Assembly: GCF_030454045.1 (NCBI RefSeq)
Contig: NZ_JAKDJE010000082.1
Location: 1 to 12,284 of the forward strand
Direction: 5' to 3'
Length of the DNA stretch: 12,284 bases
Source of the DNA: Psychrobacter sp.
GTDB lineage: Bacteria > Pseudomonadota > Gammaproteobacteria > Pseudomonadales > Moraxellaceae
A program made the position numbers and the translations under genes. The notes beneath the pieces are model-generated. The model did not search any database. It was given only the letters and a program-made list of their open reading frames with translations, and was not told the origin of the DNA. Below are positions 1-7,510 of this stretch, one piece after another. Each line of letters starts with the position of its first letter. The first letter of the stretch is position 1.

Positions 1-9
1 ATGCAGGCG

Positions 10-28
10 TTCTATAATATTAATTAGC
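10..28 (+). promoter_or_regulatory. Possible -10 box and weak Fur-box-like site upstream of the permease operon
   Basis: A perfect TATAAT lies at 13-18. It sits inside a 19-bp stretch that matches the classical Fur consensus at 11 of 19 positions by my count. The right end carries the 9-mer ATTAGCGTT (23-31), which is also found in the much better Fur box of the receptor gene at 7474-7492. The matching -35 would fall near the window's left edge or beyond it, so the promoter cannot be judged fully. A start here would give a leader of roughly 110 nt before the first permease. Iron control of the operon is expected from its function, but this site is weak. Confidence 0.3.
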
Positions 29-134
29 GTTGCACTTGGTGTGTTAATCTAAGATACCATTAAATCTCGCTGTATCTTTTTATAAAGAATCCACTATACG
101 GGCAAACCTGATTCCATTTATCCCTGCTCACTTT

Positions 135-1238
135 ATGCCAGTTGAGGTTATGTCATTATTTTCACACCGCACTCATGCCAGCCCCAAAGCCAATACGTCT
201 CTACCAGCCTCAAACTGGCAACGACGCATCGGCGCTAATCAGCGTACGCGTACTGCAGCAATACCGCCATGGCTCATAAATACCGCAAGCCTTATAGTGA
301 TGGTGTTTTTGGTGGCGCTGAGCTTGTCGATTGGCGTGGCTGACTTTTCGTGGTCAGGTATTTTACAAAGTATCATTAGCCATAGCGCCAACGCTGATAG
401 CGCACTCCTACTGGTGAGCCGTATTCCACGTACCGTTGCGATTGTTTTGACTGGCATTGCGATGGCAGTGGCAGGAATGATCATACAGGTGGTACTCAAA
501 AACCGCTTTGTCGAGCCGTCCATGGTCGGTGCGACCCAAAGCGCGGCACTTGGCCTGTTGGTGGTCAGCCTGCTGTTTCCTGCCAGCGCGCTCATTGTAA
601 AAATGGGCGTGGCGACCATTGCAGCCATGCTGGGTATGATGCTCTTTATGCTGCTGATTCATCGTATTCCGCCGACGGATTTTTTGATGATTCCGCTGAT
701 TGGTATTGTGTTTGGCGGCATCATTGAGGCGATCACCACCTTTATTGCCTATCAAACCGAGTCGTTACAGATGCTGAGCGTGTGGCAGTTTGGCGATTTT
801 TCAGGCGTGTTAGCAGGGCGTTATGAATTGCTGTGGCTCACGGGTGGTCTATGTGTGCTCGCCTATATCATCGCTGATAAGCTCACCATCATCGGTCTGG
901 GCGACAATATCGCGCTGAATTTAGGCATTAGTAAACGCCAAGTGACGTGGATTGGTGTGGGGATGGTGGCGATGATGAGTGCTGTGGTCGTGGTGACCGT
1001 TGGCATGATTCCTTTTATTGGCCTCGTCGTGCCCAATATCGTCAGCCGCATCATGGGGGATAAGCTCAGACGCAGTTTGCCTGCAGTCGCGCTACTGGGC
1101 GCTTCAGCCGTCTTGCTCTGCGATATTATTGGGCGCTCGATTCGCTATCCATTTGAAGTACCTGTTGCCACCGTCTTTGGTGTGGTCGGTACAGTGCTGT
1201 TTTTATGGCTGTTATTGCGCGCGCCTGTTGAACAGTAA
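135..1238 (+). CDS. FecCD-family ferric-siderophore ABC transporter permease (FatD/YclN/CeuB-like)
   Basis: This is an inner-membrane permease subunit of a binding-protein-dependent iron-chelate importer. The 367-residue protein has about nine or ten hydrophobic segments, the first near residues 46-66. The segment NRFVEPSMVGA (123-133) is typical of the FatD/YclN/CeuB branch. GMIPFIGLVVPNIVSR (290-305) is the conserved FecCD motif near the ATPase-contacting region. Family members usually have 310-335 residues, and the excess is a basic, Ser/Thr-rich cytoplasmic N-terminus of about 45 residues. The start is uncertain: the ATG at 135 has no visible Shine-Dalgarno sequence, and the ATG at 150 has GAGG only 2 nt upstream. 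The next gene is the partner permease, with the ATPase after it. Known relatives import catecholate or mixed siderophores (anguibactin, petrobactin, enterobactin breakdown products), but the substrate here is unknown. Family call firm, ligand not. Confidence 0.9.
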   Translation: MPVEVMSLFSHRTHASPKANTSLPASNWQRRIGANQRTRTAAIPPWLINTASLIVMVFLVALSLSIGVADFSWSGILQSIISHSANADSALLLVSRIPRTVAIVLTGIAMAVAGMIIQVVLKNRFVEPSMVGATQSAALGLLVVSLLFPASALIVKMGVATIAAMLGMMLFMLLIHRIPPTDFLMIPLIGIVFGGIIEAITTFIAYQTESLQMLSVWQFGDFSGVLAGRYELLWLTGGLCVLAYIIADKLTIIGLGDNIALNLGISKRQVTWIGVGMVAMMSAVVVVTVGMIPFIGLVVPNIVSRIMGDKLRRSLPAVALLGASAVLLCDIIGRSIRYPFEVPVATVFGVVGTVLFLWLLLRAPVEQ

Positions 1239-1351
1239 GATTAAGTAAGAAGGCTCAATAATAAAATAGCCAGCGAGCATCGATTAACCATTCATTTACC
1301 GCCGTTCATTTTTTGCTTGAGTAGATAAGTTTGGCATCATAGGATTTATTT

Positions 1352-2440
1352 ATGTTCTCACCGACTAAGCTTATTGCCACAAAGGCCCGTGCTATCAACA
1401 CCAGTAGCGCATCAAACAGCGCATCTGCAGCAGGCAACCGGCCTGCAACCTCTGCTGTTCACAGTCGCTTTGCACAGTTTTGGGCATGGATAGCCAATCA
1501 TCCAAAATCTATTGCAGCTATTGTTCTGCTCATCTCGATGGTTTTGTTTTTGACGCTCAATGTCAATGGTTATTGGGATTTTGCGCTACCGCTACGGGGC
1601 AAAAAGTTACTGGCGTTGATGGTGGTGGGTTATGCGATTGGGGTATCCACCTTACTGTTCCAGACCTTGACGCACAATCCGATTTTGACGCCCTCCCTAC
1701 TCGGGTTTGATTCCCTCTATGTTTTGCTACAAAGCTTACTGTTGTTCTTTTTGGGCGCGATTAGCTTTACCAGTCTTGATCCTATTGCCAAGTTCACCCT
1801 TGAGCTGGTCTTGATGTTTGGTGCGTCTTTGTTGTTGTTTAAGCTACTGTTTTCTAAAAGCAGTCAGGATTTGACGCGCCTGATACTGGTCGGGGTGATC
1901 TTTGGCGTGCTGTTTCGCAGCTTATCAGCGCTCATTGCACGGCTGATTAACCCTGATGATTTTGTCGTCGTACAATCTGCCAGCTACGCACAATTCAACA
2001 CTATCAATCCTCAGCTACTGGGCATTAGCCTATTTATCTGCGCCATCACGGCGGTATTTGTCTGGCGCTTACGTTATCAGTGCGACGTGCTTATGCTGGG
2101 TAAAGCGCAAGCCATCAACCTTGGTATCCATTATCAGCGCTTGGCATTTGGCCTACTAACCATCATTGCCGTGCTGGTCGCCACTGCAACGGCGTTGGTC
2201 GGCCCAGTGACCTTTTTTGGTCTGCTGGTTTGCGCATTGACCAATCGTATGGCGCGGCATATGTATCATAGCGAGCGGCTGATATTGGTCAGTTTGGTTG
2301 CGATGATCTGTCTGGTACTCGGTCAGACCGTCTTTGAGCAGCTGCTGGATATGGCAGGCGTGTTGTCCGTGGTGATTGAGCTTGCAGGCGGCCTCGTGTT
2401 TTTAGCGCTAATATTTATGTCTCAGCGCCGTATGTCCTAA
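1352..2440 (+). CDS. FecCD-family ferric-siderophore ABC transporter permease (FatC/YclO/CeuC-like)
   Basis: This is the second inner-membrane permease, expected to form a heterodimer with the preceding one. The 362-residue protein has about nine hydrophobic segments starting near residue 55. FQTLTHNPILTPSLLGFDSL (103-122) is characteristic of the FatC/YclO/CeuC branch, and VGPVTFFGLLVCALTNRMAR (283-302) is the FecCD motif near the ATPase-contacting surface. As in its partner, the first 50 or so residues are a Ser/Ala/Asn-rich extension with no membrane segment, making it longer than the usual 310-320 residues. There is no later Met before the first helix, so the extension is probably translated. 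AGGA at 1341-1344 lies 7 nt before the ATG, a good ribosome binding site. The gap from the first permease is 113 bp with no obvious terminator, so the two are probably co-transcribed. Confidence 0.9.
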   Translation: MFSPTKLIATKARAINTSSASNSASAAGNRPATSAVHSRFAQFWAWIANHPKSIAAIVLLISMVLFLTLNVNGYWDFALPLRGKKLLALMVVGYAIGVSTLLFQTLTHNPILTPSLLGFDSLYVLLQSLLLFFLGAISFTSLDPIAKFTLELVLMFGASLLLFKLLFSKSSQDLTRLILVGVIFGVLFRSLSALIARLINPDDFVVVQSASYAQFNTINPQLLGISLFICAITAVFVWRLRYQCDVLMLGKAQAINLGIHYQRLAFGLLTIIAVLVATATALVGPVTFFGLLVCALTNRMARHMYHSERLILVSLVAMICLVLGQTVFEQLLDMAGVLSVVIELAGGLVFLALIFMSQRRMS

Positions 2441-2456
2441 TAGATCGTTGAACTCC

Positions 2457-2528
2457 CTTTTATCACAGCCTCGATCATAGCTTTTATCATAGTTTTTATT
2501 ACAACATTGAGCACAGTTTAGGTCACAC
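2457..2528 (+). repeat. Six degenerate tandem copies of a 12-bp unit
   Basis: The gap between the second permease and the ATPase gene can be read as six consecutive 12-mers: CTTTTATCACAG, CCTCGATCATAG, CTTTTATCATAG, TTTTTATTACAA, CATTGAGCACAG and TTTAGGTCACAC. The consensus is close to YTTTTATCAYAG. The first and third copies differ at one base and the outer copies are more diverged. The array ends 20 bp before the ATPase start codon and would lie in the untranslated part of the operon mRNA. It may be a slippage product or a regulatory array. No function is visible from the sequence. Confidence 0.6.
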
Positions 2529-2548
2529 TTTTAAAAATAAGACACTTT

Positions 2549-3307
2549 ATGATTCATCTGAATAATATCTCTCATCATATTGGCAAACAACAGATCTTGC
2601 ATGACATCACGCTGTCCTTGCCAGATGCGCAAGTGATTGCGTTGATTGGCCCCAACGGTGCGGGTAAGTCGACGCTGTTCTCGGTCATGGCACGCTTGCA
2701 GCCACTGCAATCTGGGCAGGTGAGTTTTGGTGAGCATGACATTGTGCAGTGTGAGGCGCGCACACTGGCCAAGACGGTCGCGATGCTCGGACAAGACAAT
2801 CATGTGCAAGGACGCCTGCGCGTGCATGAGCTGTTGATGTTTGGTCGCTATCCGTATCATCAAGGACAGCCAACCGTAGACGATCAGCAAAAAGTGCAAT
2901 CAATCCTTGAACGATTTGAGCTGGAGCCACTCGCGGGTCGATTTTTATCCACCCTTTCAGGGGGTCAACGCCAGCGGGTGCTGATTGCAATGATCGTCTG
3001 TCAAGACACGCCGTATTTGCTACTGGATGAGCCGCTCAACAACCTTGATATGTACCATGCTGGTCGACTCATGCGTGAGCTGCGCACGCTTAGCCGCAGC
3101 CAGCAAAAAACCGTGGTCATCGTGCTACATGATATCAACCAAGCGGCGCAGTTTGCCGACACGGTGGTGACGATGAAAGCAGGAGAAGTGACCGCGGTTG
3201 GTCACCCTGCTGATGTCATTACCCAAGAAACGATGAAAGATTTATACAATGTCGATGTCACTGTGCTCAATCATCAAGGTCGTCCTGTGATTGTGGATAC
3301 GGTTTAA
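2549..3307 (+). CDS. Ferric-siderophore ABC transporter ATP-binding protein (FatE/YclP/CeuD-like)
   Basis: This is the cytoplasmic ATPase that powers the two FecCD permeases encoded just upstream. The 252-residue protein has all ABC motifs in order: Walker A GPNGAGKST (34-42), Q-loop Gln82, signature LSGGQRQR (136-143), Walker B YLLLDEP (156-162), D-loop NNLD (164-167) and switch His194. None is damaged, and the length is normal for FepC/CeuD-like proteins. The Shine-Dalgarno sequence is weak (around TAAGAC, 2538-2543). It follows the second permease by 108 bp, largely filled by the 12-bp tandem array. In many related operons a periplasmic siderophore-binding protein gene is adjacent, but none follows here, so it must be upstream of the window or elsewhere. 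Family call secure, substrate unknown. Confidence 0.93.
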   Translation: MIHLNNISHHIGKQQILHDITLSLPDAQVIALIGPNGAGKSTLFSVMARLQPLQSGQVSFGEHDIVQCEARTLAKTVAMLGQDNHVQGRLRVHELLMFGRYPYHQGQPTVDDQQKVQSILERFELEPLAGRFLSTLSGGQRQRVLIAMIVCQDTPYLLLDEPLNNLDMYHAGRLMRELRTLSRSQQKTVVIVLHDINQAAQFADTVVTMKAGEVTAVGHPADVITQETMKDLYNVDVTVLNHQGRPVIVDTV

Positions 3308-3342
3308 GTACAGTATTTCGCAAGCAACAGAAGAAATTATCG

Positions 3343-3666
3343 ATGCATAAAGCGCTATTAAACAGTCGATGGATAAACTACAAAAACTTATCTCTACTCA
3401 TTTTAGTAATAAGTTTTTGCCTGTTCATTTATTATGCTTTACATAAAGAGGTGTCAGATACCTTTTTTTGGTTAGGAATAACTTTATATGTTCTAAGATT
3501 AGTGATTATTCCTATGGATTTTACTCAAGATATTTCTTCTGTAGATTATACAAAAAACTACGATGAAAATAATAGTTGGCATAGGTGGGTCATGCTAGGT
3601 GAAAAGTTTGCGTGCTTCATTTTCACTGTTTGCATAGCATACGACATATTTTTGTTCTTAAAGTGA
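3343..3666 (+). CDS. Small membrane protein of unknown function
   Basis: I do not recognise this 107-residue protein. It has three likely membrane helices, at about residues 15-33, 41-58 and 88-106. A hydrophilic, acidic and Asn-rich loop lies between the second and third (about 60-85), and the C-terminus is very short. AGAAG (3329-3333) lies 9 nt before the ATG. It starts 35 bp after the ATPase stop codon, so it may be carried on the transporter mRNA, and a long hairpin follows its stop. Its base composition is clearly more A+T-rich than the transporter genes, which may point to separate acquisition. It could be an accessory membrane subunit of the importer or an unrelated gene. It is probably real, given its intact frame, plausible topology and clean spacing. 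Confidence 0.65.
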   Translation: MHKALLNSRWINYKNLSLLILVISFCLFIYYALHKEVSDTFFWLGITLYVLRLVIIPMDFTQDISSVDYTKNYDENNSWHRWVMLGEKFACFIFTVCIAYDIFLFLK

Positions 3667-3670
3667 TAAC

Positions 3671-3723
3671 TAGGATATGGTTTTCATTTAGTAAATAATG
3701 ATCTAAATGAAAACCATACCCTA
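3671..3723. terminator. Long inverted repeat between convergent genes, probable bidirectional terminator
   Basis: The arms at 3671-3691 and 3703-3723 are 21 bp each and complementary except for one A/C mismatch, around an 11-nt loop. The inner part of the stem is A/T-rich, with TGGTTTTCATTTA in the left arm. It starts two bases after the stop codon of the small membrane protein gene (plus strand) and ends 14 bp before the stop of the PepSY gene (minus strand), the usual place for a shared terminator. Neither side has a long pure T run, so how well it terminates is uncertain. Confidence 0.7.
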
Positions 3724-3737
3724 AGAATATAAATATA

Positions 3738-5075
3738 TCATCGGCCCTTTTGCAATGCCTTTAAACGCTGCTGTCGGCCTTTCCACCATAGATACACACC
3801 TGTCCCTGATAGCACCGCAACTGCCAGTCCAATCATTGCCAAAAATGCTTGATACAGTCGATGGCTCCAACCTTGACTGATATGTCCCATATGCAAGGTG
3901 GACAGCCATTGGTCTACTTTGTTACCAAAACCGCTTTGATAACCAAAATGAACGCGCGCAACCTCTCCTGTGGCAGCATCAACCGTAATGGATGACGCAC
4001 CGCTGTGTGTACCAATATCTCTATCTGTTTTGAAACGCATTTGCCATTGCTCGTCCTCTGCAACCCAGCGGATACCCAATAACTGCTGTACAGCCGTGCC
4101 ATTCTGCCGCGCCGCAATATCGGCTTGGGCACTCAGATAGGCAATGCTGTTGCTCTTATTGACTGCTTGAGCAATGGCATCCGCTGTATTGCGGCTATCG
4201 TTAACAGTCGTATTTGAGTTTATAGACTGATCTGCCCTACCCTGATTTTCTACTGTTTTATTCGGTTCAGGCTTGGTTGGCGGTCGCCCTCTTTCTCTTG
4301 GCGTCAGTCCGACCACTGCCTGCATCACAGGTTGATAGACGGCTTTTAGATTGAACCCAACGCTTGACCACGCGATGACAAACAGCATCCCCCATAGCCA
4401 CAGACCAAACGCATGATGCACATCATAATTGAGCTTAAAGGTATTGGTCTTAGTGCGAATTTTCCATGCAGGAAGCCAGCGCTTAAACAACGAGGCGCGT
4501 TTTTTCTTGGTTAATGACATCGAAGCGCGTTTTTTGGTAGCACGCGGAAAGGTCAGATAGAATCCAATAAAACAATTAATCGTCCATACCAAGGAGACGA
4601 TGCCCAAAAGCCATTTACCAATATTGCCCAGCAATAAATCACGATGCAGCCAAAACACCTTCCACATGGTGTTATGCCATGCCCATGCCTCCTTATCACG
4701 CGTACCGATAATCGCGCCGGTATAAGGGTTGACATAAACCTCATTAAAAGAAGGCTCAGGCGTGGTAGGCTTGCCGCCGCGCCATCTGTCTACCGAAAAC
4801 ACCGCTGACTTGCCCGCCTCAATGGTCGTCGGCAAACTTGAAAAACCATACTGCGGATAGGTACGGATCACACTATCATGCAGCGCAGCGACAGATTGTA
4901 TCGGCGTGTTTTGTGCCTCGATACTGGCCAGCTTGTGATTAAACACATCATCAAGCTCATGATGAAAAGCGAGCAGCGCACCCGTGAGACTGGCAAGGAT
5001 CAAAAAGGCTGCCATAGCAAGCCCAGTATAACGGTGAATCCACAAGCAGGCTTGACGAGGATTGAATGTAATCAT
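3738..5075 (-). CDS. PepSY-associated TM helix (PiuB-type) iron-regulated membrane protein, possible ferric-siderophore reductase
   Basis: This 445-residue inner-membrane protein has four likely helices (about 17-38, 151-175, 222-242 and 408-430) and large periplasmic parts, the PepSY-associated TM layout. The N-terminal WIHRYTG (12-18) is typical. Histidines sit near the helices (H14, H38/H39, H144, H220/H221, H395/H398) and could bind haem. Related proteins are common in siderophore loci and several are thought to reduce ferric iron or process the siderophore; that role is inferred here from position and family. A polar, probably disordered Asn/Thr-rich linker spans about 258-310. A cytoplasmic loop repeats KKRAS at 181-185 and 191-195. 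The gene lies downstream of the receptor on the same strand, 168 bp away beyond a terminator, so it may be separately or only partly co-transcribed. The ribosome binding site is weak. Confidence 0.85.
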   Translation of the reverse strand: MITFNPRQACLWIHRYTGLAMAAFLILASLTGALLAFHHELDDVFNHKLASIEAQNTPIQSVAALHDSVIRTYPQYGFSSLPTTIEAGKSAVFSVDRWRGGKPTTPEPSFNEVYVNPYTGAIIGTRDKEAWAWHNTMWKVFWLHRDLLLGNIGKWLLGIVSLVWTINCFIGFYLTFPRATKKRASMSLTKKKRASLFKRWLPAWKIRTKTNTFKLNYDVHHAFGLWLWGMLFVIAWSSVGFNLKAVYQPVMQAVVGLTPRERGRPPTKPEPNKTVENQGRADQSINSNTTVNDSRNTADAIAQAVNKSNSIAYLSAQADIAARQNGTAVQQLLGIRWVAEDEQWQMRFKTDRDIGTHSGASSITVDAATGEVARVHFGYQSGFGNKVDQWLSTLHMGHISQGWSHRLYQAFLAMIGLAVAVLSGTGVYLWWKGRQQRLKALQKGR

Positions 5076-5090
5076 GGGTCTTGGTTCTTT

Positions 5091-5096
5091 ATTATA
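5091..5096 (-). promoter_or_regulatory. Possible -10 box for the PepSY gene
   Basis: A perfect TATAAT on the minus strand lies 15 bp upstream of the PepSY start codon. No convincing -35 is found 16-18 bp further upstream (GATAAA is the nearest). A start from this box would leave an almost leaderless mRNA. It may be chance in an AT-rich gap. It matters because the receptor gene upstream ends in a terminator, so the PepSY gene may need its own promoter. Confidence 0.22.
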
Positions 5097-5160
5097 TGTT
5101 GTTTGGGTAGGTATTTATCCGTTAGCGTCATTGCTGCTATAGCCAATCCAAAAGCCAGTA

Positions 5161-5199
5161 GACAATAAAAAGCCAGCTCCCATGTACAGACAGCTGACT
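5161..5199 (-). terminator. Rho-independent terminator after the TonB receptor gene
   Basis: Read on the minus strand, AGTCAGCT (5199-5192) pairs with AGCTGGCT (5178-5171), an 8-bp stem with one G-T wobble and a 13-nt loop. TTTTATTG follows immediately. It lies 45 bp after the receptor stop codon, in the correct orientation. The stem is moderate, so some read-through into the PepSY gene is possible. Confidence 0.65.
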
Positions 5200-5243
5200 C
5201 TATAAGTACGATTAGACTCAAACCAGATAAACTATAAACTATA

Positions 5244-7334
5244 TTAGAACTGATACGTTAAAGACGTTTTGATATTACGTCCCATCTCAAAATCAGTATA
5301 GGCATCATCGATAGAGTTGCGCGATGCATGACTTGCATAAGTCTCATCAAAGATATTGTAAACACCTAGCGTGGCCTTTAGACCTTCGATTTGAGTTGGT
5401 GCATAAGTCATAAAGATATCATGCACGTCATAGCCTGGTTTTTCGTTGTCATCACCAGCGGTATTTGGTGTCACATCGGCGACATAAGTACTGCGCCAGC
5501 CAAGCTCGGTGGTGCTGGTTGGCGCGTAACCAAGATTGACCATGTACTTGTCACCAGACTCTGAGCCACTGCCGCTGACAGAAGAGATATTGTAACCCGT
5601 ATCTTCGCCTTTGCTACGCGCACGAGCATAGCTTAGACCCATGTTAAAGTTATCTGCTCGATAATCGGCTGATAACTCTACGCCTTTGATCTTAAAATCT
5701 TCGTCATTATTAATGACACCTTGGCAGGCTTCAGGGGCAGCACTTGTACCTAGTTGCCCAGTGGTACAATTCATACCAGTTCTCCTGCCACCTGCACGTA
5801 CGAACTCAATATAGTTTTCGATATTGGTTTCAAAGTATTTACCGCTTAGTTGTAGCGAATCATTAGCCGTAGTGAGATCACGCAAGGTGGTTACGACACC
5901 CACTTCAGCGTTATCACCCTCTTCTGCTTTTAGGTCGTTGTTAACCACTGTGCCAGCACCATCTCGATTAAAAATCGTTTGGCTCAAGTCTGGGCCGTTA
6001 AATAACTGGGTATAGCTAGCAAACACTTGCGTACGTGGCGCAATCTCGTAGCTGGCTGCTAGCGCACCGACGACATTGTCATACGTTTTACCACCAGCAA
6101 TAAATTCTGGTGCCTCGTAACGGTCATAACGCACGCCTGGCGTCAGCGTCAGTTTGCCCATTTGCCATTGGTCTTCTAGATACACTGAGGTGTTTTTGGC
6201 GCTGTCTTTTCCTGATACCGGCAGTTTTGTTGTTCGGTCTTCAGCGCTATAAAAGTCTGACTGCTTTTTATAATGTTCTACCCCTGCGATCAATTTATGG
6301 CGTCCTGAGGCTGCATCAATCACACTGGTGTTTTCAATCTTAACACCTGTGGTTTTTACTTTTGCATCCCAATCATACCCTGAAACAGCCTCAATACCAT
6401 TATCACGTAAAATTTGCGTTTCGGTTTGATAAACGGTGGTATCAACGTCAATGAGTGAGTTTGCTGGATTAAAGTTATGATCGAGCGTATAAGTATCGCG
6501 CTTCACCTGTTGCGGAATCGGTGGCTCAGAGCGACTCGGAAAGTCTGGGCGGAATGGAAAAACCCCTTCTTTATCAGTACGGCTAAAGCTTGCACCGACA
6601 TGATGGTCATCACCAACATAAGCACCGGCTTTTAATAAGAAGCTCTCGCTCTCACTGTCTTCAAACAACTCACGGCCTTCACCGTCTTCACCTGAGCTGG
6701 TATCACGCTTGCCATAATACGCCAATAAATCCACATTATCAGACGGTGCGCCAAAAACGGTGGCTGACGTCAATAGCTCATCATTATTACTGGCATAACC
6801 GGCTTTTAGCTTGGCACCAATCTTTTGACCGGGCTTTAATAAATCTGCAGCATCTACCGTTTCAAACGCGACCGCGCCGCCTAAGGCATCATTACCGAGC
6901 GTCACTGAGTTATTGCCTACCGCCACATCCGCTTGTTTTAGCAAGTCAGGATCAATGGTGATATCGCCCATATGATAGAACAGCTTGCCCTCTTGGCGCG
7001 CGCCATCGACGGTGACTTTTAGGTTGCTGTCTTCAAGACCGCGAATACGAATGCGCTGGTTGACCGATGACGTACCGCCTACGCTTACCCCCGGTACGAC
7101 GTCCAGAAAATCGCTCAGATGGCTTGCTTGAGCTGCTGGCGTATAGTCATCTATATAGACAGAGTCCTCTTGTACACTATCGCGGACAGAGCTATTTGCT
7201 GTCACGGTAATCGTTTGCAACGTCGTATTTGGCATATCTGCTGCCGTTGCAGCACTGGCCGCTTGTGCACACAATACCGCTGCTACACCCATAGATAGCA
7301 CAGTCAATCTGCTAGATAACTTTACTTCGCGCAT
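5244..7334 (-). CDS. TonB-dependent outer-membrane receptor (haem/haemoglobin-receptor-like; iron chelate ligand unknown)
   Basis: This 22-strand barrel receptor should import an iron compound using TonB energy. With the ATG at 7334 it has 696 residues, a signal peptide of about 28 residues ending AASA, a TonB-box-like TITVTA (41-46), a plug domain with IRIRGLEDSN and DALGGAVAFETVDAADLL, and a barrel ending in the usual terminal Phe. The frame stays open to a TTG at 7361, but no ribosome binding site precedes it. The ATG has GTGAG about 10 nt upstream and gives a normal signal peptide, so I prefer it. The plug resembles haemoglobin-type receptors. However, the stretch around LFNGPDLSQTIF and NNDLKAE, matching the FRAP/NPDL region, lacks the His expected for haem binding. 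An exposed loop carries Cys523 and Cys537, a possible disulfide. The siderophore-type transporter nearby favours a ferric siderophore, but haem is not excluded. It has its own promoter, Fur box and terminator. Confidence 0.92.
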   Translation of the reverse strand: MREVKLSSRLTVLSMGVAAVLCAQAASAATAADMPNTTLQTITVTANSSVRDSVQEDSVYIDDYTPAAQASHLSDFLDVVPGVSVGGTSSVNQRIRIRGLEDSNLKVTVDGARQEGKLFYHMGDITIDPDLLKQADVAVGNNSVTLGNDALGGAVAFETVDAADLLKPGQKIGAKLKAGYASNNDELLTSATVFGAPSDNVDLLAYYGKRDTSSGEDGEGRELFEDSESESFLLKAGAYVGDDHHVGASFSRTDKEGVFPFRPDFPSRSEPPIPQQVKRDTYTLDHNFNPANSLIDVDTTVYQTETQILRDNGIEAVSGYDWDAKVKTTGVKIENTSVIDAASGRHKLIAGVEHYKKQSDFYSAEDRTTKLPVSGKDSAKNTSVYLEDQWQMGKLTLTPGVRYDRYEAPEFIAGGKTYDNVVGALAASYEIAPRTQVFASYTQLFNGPDLSQTIFNRDGAGTVVNNDLKAEEGDNAEVGVVTTLRDLTTANDSLQLSGKYFETNIENYIEFVRAGGRRTGMNCTTGQLGTSAAPEACQGVINNDEDFKIKGVELSADYRADNFNMGLSYARARSKGEDTGYNISSVSGSGSESGDKYMVNLGYAPTSTTELGWRSTYVADVTPNTAGDDNEKPGYDVHDIFMTYAPTQIEGLKATLGVYNIFDETYASHASRNSIDDAYTDFEMGRNIKTSLTYQF

Positions 7335-7473
7335 AACACATTTACTCACTTTTACTGTCAAAAATTAGAATTATTTGTAAAACCTGTCATAGAATAGTCC
7401 TGAAAATAGCGCCTATCAGAAGATTCAACACCTTAAAAACACTCAATCATATCGTGCAAATAACACTATTAAT

Positions 7474-7492
7474 GCTAATGATAATGATTAGC
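7474..7492. promoter_or_regulatory. Fur box upstream of the TonB receptor gene
   Basis: GCTAATGATAATGATTAGC matches the classical 19-bp Fur consensus at 16 of 19 positions by my count. The symmetry extends outwards (AATGCTAAT at 7471-7479 against ATTAGCGTT at 7487-7495, 8 of 9 complementary), giving an imperfect 25-bp palindrome centred on 7483. It lies 140 bp upstream of the receptor ATG, just downstream of the predicted start site of its promoter. Fur-iron bound here would block receptor transcription when iron is plentiful. Confidence 0.85.
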
Positions 7493-7510
7493 GTTTAAAT
7501 AAAGAGAGGC

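Noticed and set aside
1..52. Possible C-terminal end of an upstream gene (short open stretches in all three plus frames ending at 17, 27 and 52).
   Set aside because: Each is too short (5-17 codons) to identify. The region also holds a possible promoter, so no coding call can be supported.
2531..3000. Minus-strand open frames overlapping the ATPase gene, and similar frames opposite trpE and the permeases.
   Set aside because: They lie opposite strongly supported genes, lack recognisable domains and good start sites, and look like shadows of codon bias.
5111..5128. GTTAGCGT upstream of the PepSY gene as a Fur-box half-site.
   Set aside because: Only the short GTTAGCGT core resembles the receptor site. 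The rest does not match the Fur consensus or form a palindrome.
7335..7361. TTG-initiated N-terminal extension of the TonB receptor.
   Set aside because: No ribosome binding site precedes the TTG, and the internal ATG at 7334 gives a standard signal peptide.
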